A DNA stretch of 64,000 nucleotides from Chitinophaga flava (GTDB lineage Bacteria > Bacteroidota > Bacteroidia > Chitinophagales > Chitinophagaceae): positions 1 through 64,000 of the forward strand of contig NZ_QFFJ01000003.1 of the NCBI RefSeq assembly GCF_003308995.1, in the 5' to 3' direction. Every line of letters begins with the position of its first letter. Position 1 is the stretch's first letter. The position numbers and the translations under genes are program-made. The notes beneath the pieces were generated by a model that saw only the letters and a list, made by a program, of their open reading frames with translations, was not told the origin of the DNA and did no database searches. Positions 19,738 to 28,931 of this stretch are shown here, piece after piece.

Positions 19738-21678
19738 TTACTCAATTGGCTTGCGGTTGATGACTTCTTCATTCACCGTTGCGATGAATTGTTCCAGGGT
19801 CATGGTTCCGAGGTCCCCTTTAGCCTGACGGCGTACTGCCACTGTATTATCAGTAGCTTCTTTTTCACCGAGGACCAGCATGTAAGGGATTTTAGCCAGT
19901 TCTGTATCGCGGATTTTCTTACCTATTTTTTCACTCCTATCGTCAATCTCTGCGCGAATTTCCGCTTTTTTTAGCAATTCTGCCACTTTTTCTGCATAGG
20001 CCTGTGTCTTCTCACTGATGGGCAGGATTTTCACCTGGGTAGGTGCCAGCCAGAGTGGGAATTTACCACCACAGTGTTCTATGAGAACAGCGATGAATCT
20101 CTCCAGTGAGCCAAACGGTGCACGGTGGATCATTACCGGGCGGTGCCGCATGTTATCTGCACCGATGTATTCCAGTTCAAAACGTTCGGGCAGGTTATAG
20201 TCTACCTGAATGGTACCCAGCTGCCATTTACGGCCCAGGGCATCTTTCACCATGAAGTCGAGTTTGGGACCATAGAAGGCAGCTTCACCGTATTCGATCA
20301 CTGTCTTCAGTCCTTTTTCAGCGGCAGACTCGATGATGGCCTGCTCTGCAAGGTTCCAGTTCTCTTCAGAACCGATGTACTTGCTGCGGTCTTCCTGATC
20401 ACGCAGAGATATCTGTGCGGTGTAATCAGTAAAGCTGAGGCTGTTGAACACATACATTACCAGGTCGATCACCTTCTGGAACTCTTCTTTTACCTGATCC
20501 GGGCGGCAGAACAGGTGAGCATCGTCCTGAGTAAATCCTCTTACACGGGTAAGACCGTGGAGTTCACCATGCTGTTCGTAGCGGTACACGGTACCAAACT
20601 CGGCAAAACGCACAGGAAGATCTTTGTAGGACTTGGGCGAGCTCTTGTACAGTTCGCAGTGGTGCGGACAGTTCATTGGTTTCAGCATAAACTCCTCACC
20701 TTCTTCCGGTGTATGGATAGGCTGAAAACTGTCTTTACCGTATTTCTCGTAGTGACCGGAAGTCACGTACAGATTTTTGTTACCGATATGCGGTGTTACT
20801 ACCGGCAGATAACCGCTGGCAAGCTGAGCTTCCTGCAGGAAACGCTGCAGTCTTTCACGCAGCATAGCACCTTTAGGGAGCCACATAGGAAGACCGAGAC
20901 CTACTTTTTCAGAGAAGGTGAACAGTTCCAGTTCCTTGCCCAACTTACGGTGGTCACGTTTTTTCGCTTCCTCAATCAGTGCCAGGTATTCATCCAGCTC
21001 TTTCTGGTTAGGGAAGGTAATACCGTAGATGCGGGTGAGCATTTTGTTTTTCTCGCTACCCCTCCAGTAAGCACCAGCAATGCTGGTCAGCTTGATTGAT
21101 TTAATAAAGCCGGTATTAGGGATGTGTGGTCCGCGGCAGAGGTCTGTAAAGCCTCCCTGTGTATAAAATGTGATGCTTCCATCAGGCAGTTCATTGATGG
21201 TTTCCACCTTATAGGGATCTCCTTTATCGGTGAAATAGGCCAGTGCGTCTGCCTTGCTTACATCCTTGCGTATGTATTCGCTGTTCTTTTTAGACAGCTC
21301 TACCATTTTAGCTTCGATCGTCTTCAGGTCATCGTCGGAAATGGTGCGGTCGCCCAGATCAATATCGTAGTAAAACCCGTTTTCAATAGAAGGACCATAC
21401 CCCAGTTTCACACCAGGATACAATGCTTCCAGGGCTTCGGCCATCAGGTGCGCAGAGGAGTGCCACATGGTAGATTTACCATCTGTATCCGTCCACGTCA
21501 AGAGCTGCAACGTTGCATCCGTTGTAATCGGGCGTGTAGCATCTACTACCTGCCCATTAACTTTTGCTGCCAATACTTTACGTGCCAATCCTTCGCTGAT
21601 GGATTTGGCAATGTCCAATGCAGTTGCTCCCGATTCATACTGACGAACTGCGCCATCCGGAAAAGTGATATTTATCAT
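19738..21678 (-). CDS. thrS: Threonyl-tRNA synthetase
   Basis: A 646-residue class II synthetase that charges tRNA-Thr. In order: TGS domain (INITFPDGAVRQYESG, 1-62), the editing/SAD domain with HSSAHLMAEAL (the HxxxH zinc/editing motif), class II motifs including MNCPHHCELYKSS and FRFAEFGTVYRYE-like sequence, and an anticodon-binding domain (ILPISEKTQAYAEKVAELL). I chose ATG 21678 (MINITFPDG), which matches family N-termini; ATG 21699 would add seven residues. The length is close to E. coli ThrS (642). infC follows on the same strand, the ancestral thrS-infC order. Confidence 0.96.
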   Translation of the reverse strand: MINITFPDGAVRQYESGATALDIAKSISEGLARKVLAAKVNGQVVDATRPITTDATLQLLTWTDTDGKSTMWHSSAHLMAEALEALYPGVKLGYGPSIENGFYYDIDLGDRTISDDDLKTIEAKMVELSKKNSEYIRKDVSKADALAYFTDKGDPYKVETINELPDGSITFYTQGGFTDLCRGPHIPNTGFIKSIKLTSIAGAYWRGSEKNKMLTRIYGITFPNQKELDEYLALIEEAKKRDHRKLGKELELFTFSEKVGLGLPMWLPKGAMLRERLQRFLQEAQLASGYLPVVTPHIGNKNLYVTSGHYEKYGKDSFQPIHTPEEGEEFMLKPMNCPHHCELYKSSPKSYKDLPVRFAEFGTVYRYEQHGELHGLTRVRGFTQDDAHLFCRPDQVKEEFQKVIDLVMYVFNSLSFTDYTAQISLRDQEDRSKYIGSEENWNLAEQAIIESAAEKGLKTVIEYGEAAFYGPKLDFMVKDALGRKWQLGTIQVDYNLPERFELEYIGADNMRHRPVMIHRAPFGSLERFIAVLIEHCGGKFPLWLAPTQVKILPISEKTQAYAEKVAELLKKAEIRAEIDDRSEKIGKKIRDTELAKIPYMLVLGEKEATDNTVAVRRQAKGDLGTMTLEQFIATVNEEVINRKPIE

Positions 21679-22392
21679 ACGTTTTACTATTAGCGTCATA
21701 CTTTTTTATATGCGCTATATTTCCTTTATAAAATGTTTGCGAAGTTAAGAAATAGTTTGTTAGCTTTTGCTTAGTCCGCCATTGAATTACAGGATTTTAA
21801 AAATAATTATCTGTACGGCGGTGGGGTATCAGTCCTGAAAGTTAACAAGTAAACAAATATAACAAATTTGCCTCACTTTAAAAAACGGCTGATCGGCGAA
21901 TTCTCAAAAACCTGACAAAATCGTTATTGCACAATGACGATAACAGGAGAAAAAACTCACCGTTTTTTCCTGGATTACCAATGAGTCCAAAAAACGATAG
22001 AACCCGCTACTACAAACGCACTAAACAGCTACCACTCCTTTCATCTCCTCTTCTTCCCAAAAAGAAATGCAAAAAAAATACTGTGCAAAAAATTGGGATG
22101 ATCAATGACCCGGGATACCTTTGTCATATCATTCAAAAATATTCATCATGTGCAAATCAAATCATAAAATCATATGATAATGAATTTAATACATTAAACT
22201 TCCAGTGAAAGCTGCTAAAGGAAAGGATCAATAAGGTGGAAGCCGATTTATCGAAGATGGAAAACTGGGAATGGCGCAAGTTTGATCCTATCAACTACCA
22301 TTTTAAGGAAAGCTGGATGAGCTGGAGAAAATGGCAAAGCAAGCTAAATGGGACTTTTTAAAGAACACTTTGTTTAAACCAAATCAAAATTT
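21679..22392. other. AT-rich intergenic region upstream of thrS
   Basis: About 714 nt with no convincing gene. The thrS-proximal 100 nt must hold its promoter; I see no clear riboswitch or T-box. A 93-codon open frame at 21927-22208 has a Lys/Ser-rich composition atypical of protein and no visible relatives. A 50-codon open stretch at 22209-22361 looks more protein-like and is listed separately. Confidence 0.5.
22209..22361 (+). pseudogene. Possible gene remnant (C-terminal fragment)
   Basis: The frame is open from just after a TGA at 22206 to the TAA at 22359. It reads KLLKERINKVEADLSKMENW, then EWRKFDPINYHFKESW, then MSWRKWQSKLNGTF. The amphipathic helix and Trp-rich end look like coding sequence, but there is no start codon at its beginning (first ATG is at codon 17) and no matching upstream frame. 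It may be the decayed 3' end of a lost gene. Confidence 0.25.
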
Positions 22393-22917
22393 ATGTTCGC
22401 TAACAGTCTAAAAATTTATGACATATTCAGGCTTGACCTACATCTCAGTGATGATAAAGCTATGGAACTCGTCAATGAACTGGACACCACTATCTGTTCC
22501 CACTATGACGAAAAGCTAAGTACCCTGGCCACCAAGGCGGAGCTACAACTATTGGAAGTAAGAATGGAAAACAGCATCCGGGAGATCAAAGAAACCATGG
22601 CCACCAAAGCGGAACTAAAGGAGGTGGACAACAAAGTGGAACAACTCAAAATCCAAATAGAGCAAACACTAGTCACCAAAGATGCATTCGTAAAAGAAAT
22701 GAAAGATTTGAGAGCAGAAATAAAATCCGATTTTAAAGAGGTATTCGACAAGATGGATAATATGAACAACAAGATGGATGGTTTAAACAATAACTTGAAC
22801 AACAAGATCGACGCCAATTACAAAGACCTCAACAAATTCATCAAAATCATAGGAGTGGTAAAAGCCGTTATCATCCTCTCCGGCATTCTCGGGCTTCTTA
22901 TGGCATTTAAAAAATAG
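22393..22917 (+). CDS. Coiled-coil protein with C-terminal membrane anchor
   Basis: A 174-residue protein. Residues about 35-150 are almost wholly coiled coil with repeated elements LATKAELQLLEVR, MATKAELKEVDNK, LVTKDAFVKEMKD and KMDNMNNKMDGLNNNLNNKID. The last 25 residues are one hydrophobic segment (VVKAVIILSGILGLLMAF) ending KK. The architecture resembles DUF1640/CCDC90-like and Bdr-type tail-anchored coiled-coil proteins; I cannot assign a function. It is AT-rich and Lys-rich compared with neighbours. It converges on the TonB receptor gene with only a 21-nt gap. Confidence 0.68.
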   Translation: MFANSLKIYDIFRLDLHLSDDKAMELVNELDTTICSHYDEKLSTLATKAELQLLEVRMENSIREIKETMATKAELKEVDNKVEQLKIQIEQTLVTKDAFVKEMKDLRAEIKSDFKEVFDKMDNMNNKMDGLNNNLNNKIDANYKDLNKFIKIIGVVKAVIILSGILGLLMAFKK

Positions 22918-22938
22918 CCCCTCCTTCACCTATTTTCA

Positions 22939-25299
22939 TTAAAATCTGAAATTATACGTTACAGAAGGGATGATCGGAAACAATGACACCTGCTTGGCTT
23001 TTACCGTCAAAGACCCATCAGCAACACCTCCCTCCTGATCAAAATAAATAAAATAGGGATTCTTCCGGCTGTACACGTTGTATATAGAGAAGGTCCAGCT
23101 ACTCTTAATCCGTCTCTTTTCTTTTTTAGGCTTCGGTGTATAGATAGCCGACAAATCCAACCGGTTGTAGGAAGCCATACGATATGAATTGATATTCCCG
23201 TAACCTTGTATCAGCGTACCTTCCATGAAATAAAAGCGTTCCGGTAATGTGGTAGTATTACCTGTCCCATAAATAAACACACCCGACAAACTCCAGCGCT
23301 TGTTCAGTTCCCAGGTAGCTACAGCCACCAGATCATGACGACGGTCGTATTTGGCCGGATACCGTTTTCCGTTGTTCAACTGTGGGAACTCCCGCCAGGT
23401 CCAGGCCAGCGTATATCCCAGCCAGCCCGTAAGCCTCCCCTTTTTCTTGTTGATAAAAAGTTCCGCACCATAGGCCTGCCCCTTGCCGAAAACAAAGTCC
23501 AGCTCCGGATCGGTCAGCGAAGGCGTATATCCTTCCCGGTACTCGATCTGATTACTCATATCTTTGTAATAGACTTCCAGAGAGGTCTCATAAATATTTT
23601 CCTTAAAGTTGCGGAAATAGCCAGCTGAATACTGCCATGATAGCTGGGGTTTTACCAGGTAAGTACTGGGCACCCACACGTCTGTAGGCAACGTAGTACC
23701 GGCATTGGAGACCAGGTGTATAAACTGGTAATTACGCGTCACGGATGCCTTTACAGAGCTATGATCATTCCAGGCATACCGCAGGATAATACGCGGTTCG
23801 AGGCCCCCATAACTCCTGACCGGCTGGCCACTTGCATATTTTATACTGTCTATCGGCCTGCCGGAAGCATCCCTGGCATAACGTATATAGGGCCCAATCT
23901 GCATAAAACCGCTATAACGCACACCTGCATTGAGTTGCAAACGAGGGGATATTTCCCAGTCATCCATCAGATAAACACCTATTTCATGGGCATATTTCTT
24001 AAACGCATTCTCCGGACTGAATTTGGTAGAGTCCTGTCCCCCACTCACCGTACTGGGTGTAAACACATGGTAGATATAGTTTCCGCCAAACCGGACATGA
24101 TGCCGGGTGCTTAAAAAATAATCCAGATCCAGCTTGGCATTTGCATCACGGATACCGGAAGACAACCTTATATCAAAATTATTTTGCAGGGCGCTGAACT
24201 GAAATTTATAGTCATTATAAATCAGGGACGTATTGGCAAACAGCTTGCTGTTGAACACATGGTTCCAGCGTAAAGTAGCAGTACTGTTGCCCCAGGGGAT
24301 CTTCACTTCAAAACGGCGGTTGGAACTGGAGAAACTGAAGACATCCCTTCCCAGATAACCGCTCAGGAACAGACGGTCTTTATCGGAAAGGATATAGTTC
24401 ATTTTCATATTAAGGTCATAGAAATAATAACCGGAACCGCTATAGGAAGTGTTTTTGATAAAGGGTTTGGTGATAAGGTCAATATAGGTACGACGGCCGG
24501 AGATGATGAAGGAGGCTTTGTTTTTTTTGAGAGGTCCCTGGAGTGACAGCCGCGAGGCAATGAGGCCTATCCCTCCTTCTCCCTGGAAAGTTTTATTGTT
24601 ACCTTCCTTCATGGCAATATCAACTACAGAAGAGAGCCGTCCGCCATAGTTGGCGGGCATACCGCCTTTGATCAGCGTTGTATTTTTGATGGCATCTGCA
24701 TTAAAGACGGAGAAAAAACCGAACAGATGGCCGGTGTTATAAACAGGGGCTTCGTCCAGCAGGATCAGGTTCTGATCGGGTCCGCCACCGCGTACATAAA
24801 AACCAGCATTCCCTTCTCCTGCAGCCTGTACACCAGGCATTAGCTGCAGCGCTTTCAGCACATCCACCTCTCCCATCAGTGCCGGCAGCTTCTTTACATC
24901 AACAGCTGTCATTTCAATACGTCCCATGTCTGTACTTTTTACATTCGCATGTTGCTGCTGCCCGGTAATCACCACCTCCTGGGCCACATAGGAATGTGGC
25001 AGCATTTCCATGTTCCGGACGGTATTGCTGCTCAGGTTGAAGATAAAGGCTTTGCTTTCATAGCCAACAAAAGAATAAATTATTGTATAGGTGCCCGCAG
25101 GCAGTGTAAGAGAGTAAAAGCCGTAGTTGTTGGTTTGTACGCCAGTACCGGCATCTTTTACCTGAATAGTGGCTCCTGGGAGGAATTCGCCGTTGGTACT
25201 ATCTTTTACATACCCACTAAGGGTATAGCGCTGCGCCTGTACAGACACGCAGGCAATAAGGATCATCAGGAAAGTAACCGCATTACAGACAATCTTCAT
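22939..25299 (-). CDS. TonB-dependent outer-membrane receptor with carboxypeptidase-regulatory-like N-domain
   Basis: A 786-residue receptor for energy-dependent uptake. A signal peptide ends at VQAQ. Residues about 23-100 form a CarboxypepD_reg-like domain (LSGYVKDSTNGEFLPGATIQ), then a plug domain (DVLKALQLMPGVQAAGEGNAG, YVRGGGPDQNLILLDEAPVY), then a 22-stranded barrel ending FPIIPSVTYNFRF with the expected terminal aromatic. I chose ATG 25299, where the signal peptide begins. It is not a SusC (no SusD partner). The upstream DUF3347 lipoprotein gene is 69 nt away on the same strand. The substrate is unknown. Confidence 0.9.
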   Translation of the reverse strand: MKIVCNAVTFLMILIACVSVQAQRYTLSGYVKDSTNGEFLPGATIQVKDAGTGVQTNNYGFYSLTLPAGTYTIIYSFVGYESKAFIFNLSSNTVRNMEMLPHSYVAQEVVITGQQQHANVKSTDMGRIEMTAVDVKKLPALMGEVDVLKALQLMPGVQAAGEGNAGFYVRGGGPDQNLILLDEAPVYNTGHLFGFFSVFNADAIKNTTLIKGGMPANYGGRLSSVVDIAMKEGNNKTFQGEGGIGLIASRLSLQGPLKKNKASFIISGRRTYIDLITKPFIKNTSYSGSGYYFYDLNMKMNYILSDKDRLFLSGYLGRDVFSFSSSNRRFEVKIPWGNSTATLRWNHVFNSKLFANTSLIYNDYKFQFSALQNNFDIRLSSGIRDANAKLDLDYFLSTRHHVRFGGNYIYHVFTPSTVSGGQDSTKFSPENAFKKYAHEIGVYLMDDWEISPRLQLNAGVRYSGFMQIGPYIRYARDASGRPIDSIKYASGQPVRSYGGLEPRIILRYAWNDHSSVKASVTRNYQFIHLVSNAGTTLPTDVWVPSTYLVKPQLSWQYSAGYFRNFKENIYETSLEVYYKDMSNQIEYREGYTPSLTDPELDFVFGKGQAYGAELFINKKKGRLTGWLGYTLAWTWREFPQLNNGKRYPAKYDRRHDLVAVATWELNKRWSLSGVFIYGTGNTTTLPERFYFMEGTLIQGYGNINSYRMASYNRLDLSAIYTPKPKKEKRRIKSSWTFSIYNVYSRKNPYFIYFDQEGGVADGSLTVKAKQVSLFPIIPSVTYNFRF

Positions 25300-25368
25300 A
25301 GTACTGTCTATTGTTCCGGGGTTTGGCCAGGACAATAGACAGTAATTTACGATTTACCTTTCAAGTAA

Positions 25369-25959
25369 TTACTGATAACTTAAAGTATCTTTTGTTTCGC
25401 CGCAATGCAGCATCTTCTTTCCGAAGTAAGGATTGAGGATTTCAGGTTTCTCACTGAGCCAGTAGGCGCCTTTGTCATCGAATGCCATGGGGCAATACTG
25501 ATGGTAAACGGTTTTTCCTTTCAGCCCTGTATTCTTAACCAGGTCGAATAACATATCAGACACCATCTGGAAAGAGGCACGTTTACCCTCCAGACCTGTT
25601 TCGCCTTCAAAGCCGGCCAGTTCAGCACTGATGCTGCCGGTGGTGCCGGTAATGATGCCTAAATGGGAACTATCCATCTGCAGGCTTTGAACCGGTAAAC
25701 TGTCCATATGTTGTTTCAAGACTGCCGCCGCATTGTTGGCCGCCACGCTGTCTGCTTTTACCAGGGCATCTGCCAGCTGATAATAGGAGTGCATCGCCAG
25801 CTGCAAGGAGTCGTAATACACCTGGCTATATGGCGCCTGCAAAGCTGCTGCAGGTGCAGTAGCTGCTTCTTCTGTCGTTTTCGGGGCAGCCTGCTGACAT
25901 CCATACAAAGCAGCTGCTATCAAAAAGGTCCCTATGGGAACACGTACGCTAAAGTTCAT
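25369..25959 (-). CDS. DUF3347 lipoprotein, putative metal-binding
   Basis: A 196-residue lipoprotein; lipobox LYGC, lipid Cys near residue 21. A low-complexity Ala/Thr linker is followed by a helical DUF3347 domain (about 45-150) and a C-terminal motif QYCPMAFDDKGAYWLS...NPYFGKKMLHCGE. The CPM...CG arrangement is typical of this family, which in Bacteroidota occurs alone or fused to CusB-type efflux adaptors. A periplasmic copper or heavy-metal role is therefore an inference, made more likely by the metal RND operon 2.3 kb away. ATG 25959 is chosen because it opens the lipoprotein signal; ATG 25971 adds four residues. Confidence 0.78.
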   Translation of the reverse strand: MNFSVRVPIGTFLIAAALYGCQQAAPKTTEEAATAPAAALQAPYSQVYYDSLQLAMHSYYQLADALVKADSVAANNAAAVLKQHMDSLPVQSLQMDSSHLGIITGTTGSISAELAGFEGETGLEGKRASFQMVSDMLFDLVKNTGLKGKTVYHQYCPMAFDDKGAYWLSEKPEILNPYFGKKMLHCGETKDTLSYQ

Positions 25960-26153
25960 AGATGGTAGCATTTTAAGGCGATAGCATCGCCCAGCAAAAG
26001 TAGTAATAATAAGCGGACTGAAAATCAGGCAGAAAATGTTAAAATCTTAATCTCCATTAAATCTTTTTAATTTCTAATTAATTATTAAACAACCAGTAAT
26101 GCATATAAATTATACAAAAAACAGCTAAACATTAAAATGATATAAGTTCTGGT

Positions 26154-26161
26154 TACCTTTG
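26154..26161 (+). promoter_or_regulatory. Candidate -7 element for the ABC-F gene
   Basis: TACCTTTG matches the Bacteroidota sigma-ABfr -7 consensus TAnnTTTG, 26 nt before the start codon. No good -33 TTTG was found, so support is partial. Confidence 0.45.
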
Positions 26162-26187
26162 CACGTTTTTATACAATTTTTGATTCT

Positions 26188-28161
26188 ATGTTAATCGCAT
26201 TACAGGACATTACTTTTGAGTTTGGATCCAGGGTTATCCTGGAAAATTCTTCCTGGCATATTGAGCCGGGTGATCGCGTTGGCCTTATCGGACTGAATGG
26301 AACTGGCAAGTCAACCCTGCTGCGTATTATCAACGGCGAATATTCCATTTCCAAAGGAAGCGTCAATAAAAGTAAGAACCTGACGATTGGGTTCTTCAAC
26401 CAGGACCTGCTCAGCTTTGAAACACAGGAGTCGATCCTCACCGTAGGTATGATGGCTTTCGGCAAAGCGCTGGAACTGGAGAAGGAAATCGAAAGGCTCA
26501 CCAAAGAGCTGGAACATGACCAGACAGAGGAATTGCTGCATCAGTTCAGTGATGCCCTTCATGAATTTGAGGCGCTGGACGGTTACAACATGAAGCACAA
26601 AACCGCTCAGGTGTTGGAAGGCCTTGGTTTTACCACCGCCGACCTGGACCGCCCCTATAGCGAGTTTTCTGGTGGATGGCGCATGCGCGTTCTCCTGGCC
26701 CGCCTGATCCTGCAGCAGCCCGATGTGCTTATGCTTGACGAGCCCACGAACCACCTCGACCTTCCATCCATCGAATGGCTGGAACGTTATCTGGTAGGCT
26801 ATAATGGCGCCGTGATCATCGTATCGCATGACCGTTATTTCCTGGACCGTATGGTGAACAAAATCGTGGAAGTATACCAGCAGGAACTGCACCACTACGC
26901 AGGATCCTATGCCGACTATGAAGTGGAGAAAGAACTGCGCCGCGAAATGCAGCAAAGGGCTTACGAAAACCAGCAGGACTACATCCGTCAGCAGGAACGC
27001 TTTATCGAGCGTTTTAAAGCAAAAGCCTCCAAAGCCGCACAGGCACAGAGTATCGCCAAAAGGCTTGATAAACTGGAACGTGTGGAACAGGTAGACAATG
27101 GTCCTTCTAAAATCAAGATGAACTTCACCGTAGACAAAACACCGGGCAAGATCCTGTGTACGCTGAATAATATCAGCAAAAACTATGGTGATATTCAGAT
27201 ATTAAAAAATACCAGCGCCGAAATCAACAGAGGCGACAAAATTGCCCTGATAGGTGCCAACGGTAAGGGTAAATCCACCCTCCTGCGTATCATAGCGGGT
27301 ATGGAAGCCATGGAAGGAGAACGGGTTCCGGGCCATAACGTAGTCACCAGCTTCTATGCCCAGCATCAGCTGGAATCGCTGGACCTGAGCAGTGAGATCC
27401 TGGACGAGCTGAAAAACTTCGGCTCCGGCCGTACAGAGCTGGAATTACGCCAGCTTCTGGGCTGCTTCCTCTTCACCGGCGATGACGTATTTAAAAAGAT
27501 CCGTATCCTCTCCGGAGGTGAAAAAGCAAGGGTAGCCCTGGCCAAGACCATCATCAGCCAGGCCAACTTCCTCATGCTCGATGAGCCTACCAACCACCTG
27601 GACATGAACTCCGTGCAGATGCTGATTGATTCCCTCGCCAAATACGAAGGCAGCCTGGTACTCGTATCGCACGACCGTTATTTTGTAAGCCAGACCGCTA
27701 ATAAGATCTGGGAAATCGTTGACGGGGAAATCAAGGAATTTAAAGGCACCTACACCGAATACGAAGAGTGGAAAAAAAGAATGGCCGCACAAGCGCAGGC
27801 ACAGCAGGCTCAGGTGAAAGCCCCTGCCGCCAGCGAAAGTAAAAAAGAAAACAAACAGGCGCCTGAAGCCAGTACCCCCGCTCCCGCCACCAAAGGCGCC
27901 ATCAATAAGGATGTACAGCGGGAACTGCAAAAACAGCAGAAACAGTTTTCACAGGTAGAAGGGCAACTGGCCAGCCTCAAAGAACGTAAAGCCAACCTGG
28001 AAGCCTCCTTGGGCAACCCAGGCACCTATAATGACAGAACTAAATTTGCCCAGGTAGAAAGCGAATACCAGGAAGTATTGAAATTCCTCGAGAGAGCCAA
28101 CGAACAGTACGAACAATTATTCGAGAAAATCATGCACCTGGAAGCCAACCTGGTAAGCTAA
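26188..28161 (+). CDS. ABC-F family ATPase (Uup/YdiF-like, ribosome-associated type)
   Basis: A 657-residue cytosolic protein with two ATP-binding cassettes and no membrane domain. Cassette 1 has Walker A GLNGTGKST, signature FSGGWRMR and Walker B VLMLDEPTNHL; cassette 2 has GANGKGKST, LSGGEKAR and FLMLDEPTNHLD. The charged interdomain linker (about 240-310) is typical of ABC-F proteins that enter the ribosomal E site. After a Pro/Ala-rich spacer the C-terminus is a coiled coil (VQRELQKQQKQFSQVEGQL), as in Uup and YdiF. Likely a housekeeping translation factor. Antibiotic resistance cannot be excluded, but the conserved C-terminal coil argues for Uup. Confidence 0.88.
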   Translation: MLIALQDITFEFGSRVILENSSWHIEPGDRVGLIGLNGTGKSTLLRIINGEYSISKGSVNKSKNLTIGFFNQDLLSFETQESILTVGMMAFGKALELEKEIERLTKELEHDQTEELLHQFSDALHEFEALDGYNMKHKTAQVLEGLGFTTADLDRPYSEFSGGWRMRVLLARLILQQPDVLMLDEPTNHLDLPSIEWLERYLVGYNGAVIIVSHDRYFLDRMVNKIVEVYQQELHHYAGSYADYEVEKELRREMQQRAYENQQDYIRQQERFIERFKAKASKAAQAQSIAKRLDKLERVEQVDNGPSKIKMNFTVDKTPGKILCTLNNISKNYGDIQILKNTSAEINRGDKIALIGANGKGKSTLLRIIAGMEAMEGERVPGHNVVTSFYAQHQLESLDLSSEILDELKNFGSGRTELELRQLLGCFLFTGDDVFKKIRILSGGEKARVALAKTIISQANFLMLDEPTNHLDMNSVQMLIDSLAKYEGSLVLVSHDRYFVSQTANKIWEIVDGEIKEFKGTYTEYEEWKKRMAAQAQAQQAQVKAPAASESKKENKQAPEASTPAPATKGAINKDVQRELQKQQKQFSQVEGQLASLKERKANLEASLGNPGTYNDRTKFAQVESEYQEVLKFLERANEQYEQLFEKIMHLEANLVS

Positions 28162-28166
28162 ATCCA

Positions 28167-28218
28167 TTACGAATGATGAATTACGAATTGATCACCATTC
28201 GTAATTCATCATTCGTAA
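28167..28218. repeat. Perfect 22-bp inverted repeat between ABC-F and response-regulator genes
   Basis: Arms 28167-28188 and 28197-28218 with an 8-nt loop, made of ATTACGAAT/ATTCGTAAT-type units. It ends 20 nt before the response-regulator start, so it could terminate the ABC-F transcript or structure the leader. It lacks a T tract and looks like a dispersed intergenic repeat. Confidence 0.7.
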
Positions 28219-28238
28219 GGATCATAAAATCTCCCTTT

Positions 28239-28925
28239 ATGCAAAAAATACTGGTGGTGGAAGATGAAGTCAAAGTAGCCAACGCCGTTAAAAAGGGGCT
28301 GGAAGAAAATGGTTTTGATGTGGAAGTAGCATACGACGGGCGGATGGGGAAAAGCCTTGCTGCCAGTAATCACTACGACCTCGTCATTCTGGACCTCAAC
28401 CTGCCCCATAACAACGGATACGAACTCTGCGAAGTCATCCGCCGTAAAAACAACCGTGTACCGGTGATCATGCTCACCGCACTGGGAGGTGTGGAAGATA
28501 AAATGCAGGCATTTGAACTGGGAGCCGACGACTATCTGGTAAAACCCTTTGATTTCCGGGAACTGCTGGCACGTATCCGTGTATTCCTGAAACGCGCCGG
28601 ATCTGAAGCCCCACACAGTACACAGTACAAGATCACCATTGCCGACCTGGAAATAGACCGTGAGAAAAAAGAAGTAACCCGTGGCGGCAAAAAAATTGCC
28701 CTCACCGCCAAAGAATACCAGCTGCTGGACTTCCTCGCCTTGCATAAGGGTAAAGTCATTTCCAAGCTGACCATTGCCGAAAAGGTCTGGGACATTGATT
28801 TTGATACCGGTACCAACGTCATTGAAGTATACATGAATTTCCTCCGCAAGAAGATAGATAAAGACTTTGAACAGAAGTTACTACATACCAAAACCGGTAT
28901 GGGATACTATCTTGCGGAAGAATAA
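28239..28925 (+). CDS. OmpR-family response regulator (heavy-metal type)
   Basis: A 228-residue DNA-binding regulator. The receiver domain starts MQKILVVEDEVKVA, with phospho-acceptor Asp52 in VILDLNLP and Lys102-like VKPFDF; the C-terminal winged helix has KEVTRGGKKIALTAKEYQLLDFL and GTNVIEVYMNFLRKKID. It resembles CusR/CzcR. I chose ATG 28239; the upstream ATG at 28173 lies inside the inverted repeat region and would add 22 non-conserved residues. The histidine-kinase gene follows after 6 nt, and the RND efflux genes follow that, so it probably activates the efflux operon in response to metal. Confidence 0.92.
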   Translation: MQKILVVEDEVKVANAVKKGLEENGFDVEVAYDGRMGKSLAASNHYDLVILDLNLPHNNGYELCEVIRRKNNRVPVIMLTALGGVEDKMQAFELGADDYLVKPFDFRELLARIRVFLKRAGSEAPHSTQYKITIADLEIDREKKEVTRGGKKIALTAKEYQLLDFLALHKGKVISKLTIAEKVWDIDFDTGTNVIEVYMNFLRKKIDKDFEQKLLHTKTGMGYYLAEE

Positions 28926-28931
28926 CCCTGC

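Noticed and set aside
21927..22208. 93-codon open frame upstream of thrS
   Set aside because: Lys/Ser/Pro-rich text with no domain pattern, no promoter or ribosome-binding evidence, and an AT-rich intergenic context.
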